This document shows, piece by piece, positions 22,766-27,956 of a stretch of DNA of 27,956 nt. Made by a program: the position numbers and the translations under genes. Below the pieces are notes generated by a model. The model had not been told where the DNA came from. It ran no database searches and saw only the letters and a list, made by a program, of their open reading frames with translations. Every line of letters begins with the position of its first letter. Within the stretch, counting starts at the first letter, position 1. Source of the stretch: JAHELQ01 sp965603365 (GTDB lineage: Bacteria; Acidobacteriota; Aminicenantia; UBA2199); NCBI GenBank assembly GCA_965603365.1, contig CBFDCR010000066.1:1-27956 (forward strand), in the 5' to 3' direction.

Positions 22766-23949
22766 GATCTCCTTTTGTTTTCCACATCGATATCGATGCC
22801 TTTTTTGCCGCGGTGGAGGTGATGCTCAATCCTTCTTTAAAGGGTAAGCCGGTAATCGTGGGCGGCCTGCCCGATGAAAGGGGGGTGGTCTGTACCGCCT
22901 CTTATGAGTCCCGGAAGTATGGGGTGCATTCGGGCATGGCTCTGCGTACCGCCGGCAAGAGATGCCCCCACGGTACTTTTTTAAGGGGCCGGTACCACAT
23001 CTACAGCCGGATTTCCCAGCGCCTTTTTCACTGTCTGCGGCAGTTTTCGCCCCGGGTGGAGGCCGTTTCCGTGGACGAGGCCTATATGGATCTAAGCGGC
23101 ATGCATCATCTTTCCCCGTCGGTATACCACCTGGCGCAGAAGATTAAGGATACGGTTGAACGTACCATTGGTTTGAAGGTCTCGGCGGGCCTTGGATTTT
23201 CAAAATTAGGGGCCAAACTGGCCACCGAAGCCGCCAAGCCCGGCGGCATCTTTTATATCGGCCACGAAAGAGAGTTTTTGTCGCAGTTGTCCCTGGAAAA
23301 GATCCCCGGCATCGGTCCCCATACCCTGCTGATTCTCCAGGGGTTGGGCATCCGCCGGGTCCGGGAACTGGAGCGCAAGTACCCGGCCATCTGGAAACGG
23401 GTGATTGCCCCCCACCTCTATTCTACTTCCGCCTATCCGGCCCGAAAGGAACCGGCCAGTAAAAGCTTCAGCCGGGAGACCACCTTCCCCGAGGATATTG
23501 GCAACCGGGATCTCGTCATGGCCCATCTCTCCTATTTGCTGGACCGGCTGTCGGTCTATCTGGTGGAGCACCGCCTGTTTGCCGGCCGTATTGAGGTGAA
23601 GGTGCGGTTCAGTGATTTTTCCACGTTTACCAGAAGATCGGCGTTGGCGTTCCCCACCTATTCCTACCATCAGATGTGGAAGACGGCCCTTCGTCTCCTG
23701 GATACCTTGCTGAAGAAAAAGAAACGCCCCCTGCGGCTGGTGGGTGTCAAGGTTGAGGACATCGCCGGGGAGCGGGACCTGCTGCCTTTTGTCTCCATCA
23801 GGGGAGAGAAGCTGAGCGCCGGTATCCGGGCGGTCAAACAAAAGTACGGCTTTACCTCCATCTCCACGGCCCGGGCCCTGATGCTGGAGCGCCTCTATCC
23901 CACAGAGCGGGAGGGCATCGTCCTCAAAACAGCCTCCTTAACAAAATAA
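22762..23949 (+). CDS. dinB: Y-family DNA polymerase IV (DinB)
   Basis: The 395-residue protein starts with GTG overlapping the lexA stop. 'HIDIDAFFAAVE' gives the metal-binding Asp10 and the steric-gate Phe15, and 'SVDEAYMDL' gives catalytic Asp105-Glu106. A 'GIGPHTLLILQGLGI' helix-hairpin-helix lies in the thumb (~186-200), followed by the little-finger domain. It performs error-prone bypass of damaged bases under LexA control. It converges with the NfnL gene after 23 bp with no obvious terminator. Confidence 0.95.
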   Translation: MRSPFVFHIDIDAFFAAVEVMLNPSLKGKPVIVGGLPDERGVVCTASYESRKYGVHSGMALRTAGKRCPHGTFLRGRYHIYSRISQRLFHCLRQFSPRVEAVSVDEAYMDLSGMHHLSPSVYHLAQKIKDTVERTIGLKVSAGLGFSKLGAKLATEAAKPGGIFYIGHEREFLSQLSLEKIPGIGPHTLLILQGLGIRRVRELERKYPAIWKRVIAPHLYSTSAYPARKEPASKSFSRETTFPEDIGNRDLVMAHLSYLLDRLSVYLVEHRLFAGRIEVKVRFSDFSTFTRRSALAFPTYSYHQMWKTALRLLDTLLKKKKRPLRLVGVKVEDIAGERDLLPFVSIRGEKLSAGIRAVKQKYGFTSISTARALMLERLYPTEREGIVLKTASLTK

Positions 23950-23972
23950 AAACCGACAAATACTTTGAGTAC

Positions 23973-25790
23973 TTATGTCCACTCTTTTTTGCCTTCGGTG
24001 AGGTAGGTGTGCATGTCGTTGGCGGCCTGGCGGGCGGACCCCATGGCTAAGATTACGGTGGCCGAACCGGTCACAATATCGCCGCCGGCCCAGACTTTGG
24101 GGATACTGGTTCTACCGGATTCGGAATAGGAACGGATATATCCCCTCTGGGTGCGTTCCAGTTCGGGACAACCGGCGAAAAGCACCGGATTGGGCCCGGC
24201 ACCCACGGCCACGATAGCCATGTCAACCGCCATCAGAAAATTGGAACCGGCGATGGGAATGGGCCTGGGCCTGCCGGAGGAGTCGGGTTCGCCCAGCTTC
24301 ATCTGGATACACTCCATTTGTCGGATCCAGCCCTGTTCATCGCCGATATAGCGGATGGGGTTGGTGAGGAACTTGAATTTGATGCCCTCTTCTTCGGCGT
24401 GGAGGATTTCCTCTTCTCGGGCCGGCATCGCTTCCCGGGCGCGGCGATAAACGACGGTGACCTCACGGCTGCCCATGCGCAGGGCGGTGCGGGCACAGTC
24501 CATGGCCACGTTGCCGCCGCCGATGACGGCTACCTGTCGGCCTTTAGGGGCCGGGGTATCGTATTCCGGGAACCGGTAGGCCTTCATCAGGTTGATGCGG
24601 GTCAGGTATTCGTTGGCGGAGAAGATGTTGCACAGGTTTTCCCCATCGATTTTCATGAAGACCGGCAGTCCGGCGCCGGTGGCCACATACACGGCATCAT
24701 AACCGGTATCCAGGAGTTCCTCGATGGTGTAGAGGTTGCCGACAATGGAATTGAGCTCTATCTTAACTCCCAGGCGGCGCAGGTAGTTGATTTCCGATTC
24801 CACGATGGCTTTGGGCAGACGGAATTCCGGGATGCCGTAAACCAGCACCCCCCCGGCCTGGTGCAGCGCCTCAAAGACCGTCACCTCGTGGCCTTTAGCT
24901 GCCATATCGGCGGCTATGGTGAGACCCGCCGGGCCGCTGCCCACTACGGCGATGTGAAATCCGCTGGGTTCCTGTTTCCTGGGGATGGAGATGGAGTTGG
25001 TCTCCCGCTCGAAGTCGGCGACGAAGCGTTCCAGTGCGCCGATGGCCACCGGTTCTTCTTTTTTGCCCACGATGCACATCTTCTCACACTGTTCTTCCTG
25101 GGGGCATACCCGGCCGCAGATGGCGGGCAGGGCGTTTTTTTCCTTGATCTTTCGGGCGGCCTCTAAGAATTTATTTTCCTTGATGAGTTGAATGAAGGCG
25201 GGAATATCGATCTCCACCGGGCAGCCCTGGACACACAGCGGCTTTTTGCAGTTGAGGCAGCGGCCCGCCTCGATCAGGGCCAGTTCCCGGTTAAAGCCGT
25301 AAGAGACCTCTAAAAAGTTGTGGATTCTCAGCAGCGCGTCCTGCTCCGGTTTCTTCTGTCTGTCCACTTTGGGCTTGATGCGCATGGCATCGGCTTTGGC
25401 AACCCCGTGCCAGTGGCAGCCGGCCCGGCTGCAGATGTAAAAGGGGATGAGTTTGGTCTGGACGGAAATATCGAGCCGGGCAATGGGAGCCTGGCAGGCC
25501 TCGCAGTCTCCCTCCTTCTCGATGAAAGAGGCTTTGCAGTAAGGACAGCTCAGATCAGTAGCCATTTCGTTGTCTTTTATGTCAAGGTCGGTAAAGCGTT
25601 CGAAGTCATCCAATCTGGGACTTAAAAAAAGTTCCCCCTGGCTGTTGTTCACGCTGACAATCATCTTGACCCACACTTTTCTGGTCCTGGGTTGGTATAG
25701 ATTCAGACTCTGGTGACAATGGGGACAAAAGGTTGAAAGTTCCGTTCCGGACATGACGTCTTGCAGAATGTTTTTTCCTTCTTCGTTCAT
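23973..25790 (-). CDS. NfnL/GltD-like flavoprotein subunit with N-terminal zinc-ribbon module
   Basis: Residues ~150-605 are the glutamate-synthase-small-subunit/NfnL architecture. A Cys-rich [4Fe-4S] domain ('GRCLNCKKPLCVQGCPVEID', 'CGRVCPQEEQCEKMC') comes first, then an FAD site ('VVGSGPAGLT') and an NADPH site ('IGGGNVAMDCAR'). The first ~140 residues are an extra domain with four cysteine pairs: Cys22/25, 82/85, 96/99 and 120/125. It is homologous to the two modules in the gene at 26638. With the adjacent NfnS-like gene it probably forms an electron-bifurcating NADH-dependent ferredoxin:NADP+ oxidoreductase. Normal NfnL lacks the N-terminal module. GGAGG lies 8 nt before the ATG. Confidence 0.9.
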   Translation of the reverse strand: MNEEGKNILQDVMSGTELSTFCPHCHQSLNLYQPRTRKVWVKMIVSVNNSQGELFLSPRLDDFERFTDLDIKDNEMATDLSCPYCKASFIEKEGDCEACQAPIARLDISVQTKLIPFYICSRAGCHWHGVAKADAMRIKPKVDRQKKPEQDALLRIHNFLEVSYGFNRELALIEAGRCLNCKKPLCVQGCPVEIDIPAFIQLIKENKFLEAARKIKEKNALPAICGRVCPQEEQCEKMCIVGKKEEPVAIGALERFVADFERETNSISIPRKQEPSGFHIAVVGSGPAGLTIAADMAAKGHEVTVFEALHQAGGVLVYGIPEFRLPKAIVESEINYLRRLGVKIELNSIVGNLYTIEELLDTGYDAVYVATGAGLPVFMKIDGENLCNIFSANEYLTRINLMKAYRFPEYDTPAPKGRQVAVIGGGNVAMDCARTALRMGSREVTVVYRRAREAMPAREEEILHAEEEGIKFKFLTNPIRYIGDEQGWIRQMECIQMKLGEPDSSGRPRPIPIAGSNFLMAVDMAIVAVGAGPNPVLFAGCPELERTQRGYIRSYSESGRTSIPKVWAGGDIVTGSATVILAMGSARQAANDMHTYLTEGKKEWT

Positions 25791-25805
25791 GATGGTTTCC
25801 TCCGT

Positions 25806-26636
25806 TTACCTAACTTTGATGGAAGAGAGCAGAGATGTCTTTTCATCTCGGATGTACGTGCTGTTCCGCTGCATTAGTTCATCGAAGTCCACCATATGGC
25901 CGTCAAAGTGGGGGCCGTCTACGCAGGCAAATTTGGTCTGGTCGCCCACCTTCACCCGGCAGCCGCCGCACATGCCGGTGGCGTCGATCATGATGGGATT
26001 CAGGCTGACGAGGGTCGACATTTTGTACAATTTTGTCAGTTGACATACCGCCCGCATCATAATCAGGGGGCCTACGGCAATCACCAGATCGATGGGGGTC
26101 TGCTCCTCCACCAGTTGTTTTAAGGCGTCGGTCACCAGGCCGTGCATGCCGTAGCTGCCGTCGTCGGTGGTGACCATGAGTCTTTGGCACAATCTGCTCA
26201 TCTGATCTTCCAGAATGAGCAGATCCTTTTCCCGGGCGCCGATGATGCCGATTAATTGGTTGCCTGCCTCTTTGTAACCTTCCATCAGGTGGTGCAGCAC
26301 GGCGATGCCGGAGCCGCCGCCGATGCCCACGATGGTGCCGATCTTTTCAAATTTTTCCCTGACGCCTAAAGGACCCACCAGATCCTTAATCCCATCACCC
26401 ACCTTCAACGATCCCAGCATGGCGGTGGATTTCCCCACCACCTGGAAAATGATGGTGATGGTGCCGTGGCTGAGATTTTTATAAGCGACCGTTAGGGGAA
26501 CCCTTTCCCCGGTTTCATTGATTCTTAATACCACAAATTGTCCCGGATGAATTTTTTTGGCGATTTCCGGGGCTTCCACGGTGATGGAGATCATTTCGCC
26601 TTTGGCCAATTCCTGTCGATCTACTATTGGATACAT
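25806..26636 (-). CDS. NfnS-like ferredoxin-NADP reductase subunit
   Basis: The protein (276 residues from the ATG at 26636) has an FNR-type FAD-binding domain ('HPGQFVVLRI', 'ERVPLTVA'), an NAD(P) domain with 'GIGGGSGIAVLHHL', and a C-terminal [2Fe-2S] region 'MCGGCRVKVGDQTKFACVDG'. This is the small subunit fold of Nfn/sulfide dehydrogenase and the electron-transfer subunit of dihydroorotate dehydrogenase. A longer frame starts at 26666, but the 26636 start matches family N-termini (MYPIVDRQEL) and lies 1 nt after the zinc-ribbon stop. It is followed by the large subunit after 15 bp. Confidence 0.92.
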   Translation of the reverse strand: MYPIVDRQELAKGEMISITVEAPEIAKKIHPGQFVVLRINETGERVPLTVAYKNLSHGTITIIFQVVGKSTAMLGSLKVGDGIKDLVGPLGVREKFEKIGTIVGIGGGSGIAVLHHLMEGYKEAGNQLIGIIGAREKDLLILEDQMSRLCQRLMVTTDDGSYGMHGLVTDALKQLVEEQTPIDLVIAVGPLIMMRAVCQLTKLYKMSTLVSLNPIMIDATGMCGGCRVKVGDQTKFACVDGPHFDGHMVDFDELMQRNSTYIRDEKTSLLSSIKVR

Positions 26637-26637
26637 T

Positions 26638-27516
26638 TTACCACTCCATACTGTCTTCGAGGGCAATCAGGCGGGCATCTTCGGTAGAGATGCCGTGCCA
26701 GTGACAACCCTTTCGCAAGCAAATGTAAAAGGATATCAGTTCTCGCATGGCAGAGACCTTGATCAAGCCGGCCTGGGAACCGCAGCGGGCACACTGAACT
26801 TCGGTATCGATCAGCGATTGACTGCATTGGGGGCACCTGAGATCCAGGACTTCGCTGCCTCTGGGAATTTCGATGGTAGATTTATTGGAAAAGACGTCTA
26901 AATAGGGACTCAAAATTAATGTCCCCTCCTCGCCGTCTTTGTTGATTGCCGTTAGTCTGAGTTCATCGTCTTCGTTGAGGAGGCTTTGCTGGCAGTGGGG
27001 ACAGTAGGAGGATAGGAAGGTCCCCTCCTTGATGATTTTATGAATTTCCTGTTCCTGGGATAAAATTTGTCTGTCATGGGCAGGGTGTTTCTGAGCGTCC
27101 TGGTGTTCTTCGCCGCCGATAGAGTAAGCCTCATAGAACTTGCTCATGGCCAATTCCCGGCTGCCGAATTCCAATGCGTGCTTTTTACATCCCCGGCGGG
27201 AACATATTTTAACCGTTCCCCCCTCTTCCAGTTGGAAGGAGACCATGGGGGCCTGACACAGGTTACATTCGGTTGTATCTTTCAATAGCGTATTGCATGA
27301 AGGGCAGTAGAATGTGGCAATCTGGCTCTCGGGAATTTCGAATTCGCTTTCGATGGCATAGCTGCCGTATATGGAGGAGAGTCTCAGCCAGCCTTTTCTC
27401 TCTTCTACCTTGATGTTTATTTTTATGCTGGGAGCTTCGTCGATTAAATGTTCTTCATCCAGTAAAGAGCAACCACAGGATGGACACTTTACCTTCAGTT
27501 TCAAAGCGGTGGTCAT
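26638..27516 (-). CDS. Tandem zinc-ribbon protein, first gene of the Nfn-like operon
   Basis: The 292-residue protein contains two copies of a ~115-residue module. Copy 1 has Cys11/14, 71/74, 84/87 and 105/110; copy 2 has Cys172/175, 228/231, 242/245 and 266/271. The pairs and spacing, and blocks such as 'FYICLRKGCHWHG', match a third copy at the N-terminus of the NfnL-like subunit. Eight cysteines per module suggest two zinc sites. No known enzymatic motif is seen. It probably binds or regulates the Nfn complex, but that is inference. AAGGAG precedes the ATG. I do not recognise a named family. Confidence 0.85.
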   Translation of the reverse strand: MTTALKLKVKCPSCGCSLLDEEHLIDEAPSIKINIKVEERKGWLRLSSIYGSYAIESEFEIPESQIATFYCPSCNTLLKDTTECNLCQAPMVSFQLEEGGTVKICSRRGCKKHALEFGSRELAMSKFYEAYSIGGEEHQDAQKHPAHDRQILSQEQEIHKIIKEGTFLSSYCPHCQQSLLNEDDELRLTAINKDGEEGTLILSPYLDVFSNKSTIEIPRGSEVLDLRCPQCSQSLIDTEVQCARCGSQAGLIKVSAMRELISFYICLRKGCHWHGISTEDARLIALEDSMEW

Positions 27517-27548
27517 GTGGGATTCTCCTTATGATAGAATCGAAACAT
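27513..27548 (-). CDS. Short upstream ORF coupled to the zinc-ribbon gene
   Basis: An ATG at 27548 with a perfect AGGAGG (plus 27554-27559) 5 nt upstream opens an 11-codon frame. Its TGA overlaps the ATG of the zinc-ribbon gene (ATGA). The peptide is MFRFYHKENPT. The arrangement suggests translational coupling or a leader peptide. A second short frame starts at 27609 behind a TATAAT box. Confidence 0.4.
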   Translation of the reverse strand: MFRFYHKENPT

Positions 27549-27614
27549 GTTTGCCTCCTTTTTGACTCTTCGGGATTTTTCTGTCGATGTAGAAGGTGTT
27601 GTCTTTCATGATAT

Positions 27615-27620
27615 ATTATA
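27615..27620 (-). promoter_or_regulatory. -10 box of the zinc-ribbon/Nfn operon
   Basis: On the minus strand TATAAT (plus 27615-27620) lies ~100 bp before the zinc-ribbon ATG. The -35 region (TTTTAA 17 bp upstream) is weak. The ~90-nt leader holds the two short frames and the strong ribosome site. No Rex operator match was seen in this leader. Confidence 0.45.
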
Positions 27621-27849
27621 CCCGAATTCGGCAATTTTTAAAAGTGCTGTAACATTTTTCTCCGGCATCCCCCCATTTTTAGTTTCAAGAATTCCTTAAA
27701 AGCAAGCAGTAATAATAATTTTAGGGTATTCTACAGTAGAGAAACGCTTCCTTTAATTCTTCAGTTTTGAACCTGTCTTTGTGATAATGAAAAAACTCAA
27801 AATAAGAGATCTCTTTTTATCTTCCGATTGGTCACCCATAGGTAGAGAT

Positions 27850-27915
27850 GACAGGGTGGGGTAAAGGCTGGATAAAATTGTAAAAAATAGGGGGGGCAGT
27901 CTCCCCGATTTTTTA
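27850..27915 (+). terminator. GC hairpin with T-run; GGGGGCAGTCTCCCC repeat motif
   Basis: GGGGGGGCAGTCTCCCC at 27890-27906 can form a GGGG/CCCC stem followed by GATTTTTTAT, like a rho-independent terminator read on the plus strand. The same motif family (GGGGACAGTC, GGGGACGGTCTCC) occurs at 10745 and 17573, and the A/G-rich sequence before it (27850-27889) resembles the 10803-10886 repeat units. It may be a repeat element rather than a true terminator. The rest of 27621-27956 shows no gene. Confidence 0.45.
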
Positions 27916-27956
27916 TCAAATTTTTATAGAAAAGGTGAAATATCTTCTAATATAGG

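Noticed and set aside
23950..23972. Terminator between dinB and the NfnL-like gene
   Set aside because: No GC hairpin with a T-run was found in the 23-bp convergent gap.
24318..25166. Long plus-strand open frame opposite the NfnL-like gene
   Set aside because: It is a shadow of a strong GltD/NfnL coding frame and contains no recognisable domain.
27775..27795. TTGTGA upstream of the Nfn operon as a Rex site
   Set aside because: Only the left arm matches and the right arm is absent.

Overview
The window looks like about 28 kb of chromosome from a GC-moderate, mostly anaerobic bacterium. Supporting signs are a Rex NADH/NAD+ sensor with a consensus Rex operator, the HypD/HypE NiFe-hydrogenase maturation pair, and an NfnAB-type flavin transhydrogenase. 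The extra mix (penicillin-acylase family enzyme, 6-bladed propeller remnant, DUF6485 protein, lanthipeptide-like precursor) would suit Acidobacteriota / Candidatus Aminicenantes-like bacteria. That placement is an inference and not proven. No rRNA, tRNA, CRISPR array or complete IS was seen.

Layout. 1-2350 is an accessory, AT-rich stretch: the 5' part of a DUF433 antitoxin-like gene, a 21-bp tandem repeat, a PD-(D/E)xK nuclease gene broken at an A9 tract, and a ~153-bp element with 17-bp terminal inverted repeats. 2352-4402 (minus strand) holds a secreted beta-lactamase-fold hydrolase, gene fragments and a small membrane protein. 4583-7622 (minus) holds rex with its own operator, and an operon of a DUF6485 protein, a 4-TM protein and an extended SDR with a helical tail. 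7684-9778 is hypDE behind a good promoter with a palindrome in its spacer. 9887-10614 holds a TPR protein preceded by a 55-codon RiPP-like precursor gene. 10903-14854 is a GH3 glycosidase plus two tandem paralogous GNAT-like proteins. Divergently, 14957-17287 (plus) encodes a membrane-anchored Ntn hydrolase.

17288-18334 is a gene-poor junction with a truncated propeller gene. 18335-19756 is an HsdR-like gene with three apparent in-frame internal deletions that remove the helicase motor but spare the nuclease centre. 19778-22063 encodes three membrane-anchored proteins of unknown role. lexA-dinB (22190-23949) forms an SOS operon with a TTGACA-17-TATATT promoter and a GAAC-N7-GAAC direct repeat over the start region. 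Convergent to it, 27516-23973 (minus) is a three-gene operon: a double zinc-ribbon protein, an NfnS-like ferredoxin-NADP reductase subunit, and an NfnL/GltD-like subunit whose N-terminus carries a third copy of the same zinc-ribbon module.

Most unusual items: the zinc-ribbon/Nfn operon, the motor-less HsdR, the orphan RiPP precursor, the A9 frameshift in the nuclease, and a dispersed GGGGACAG-associated repeat.
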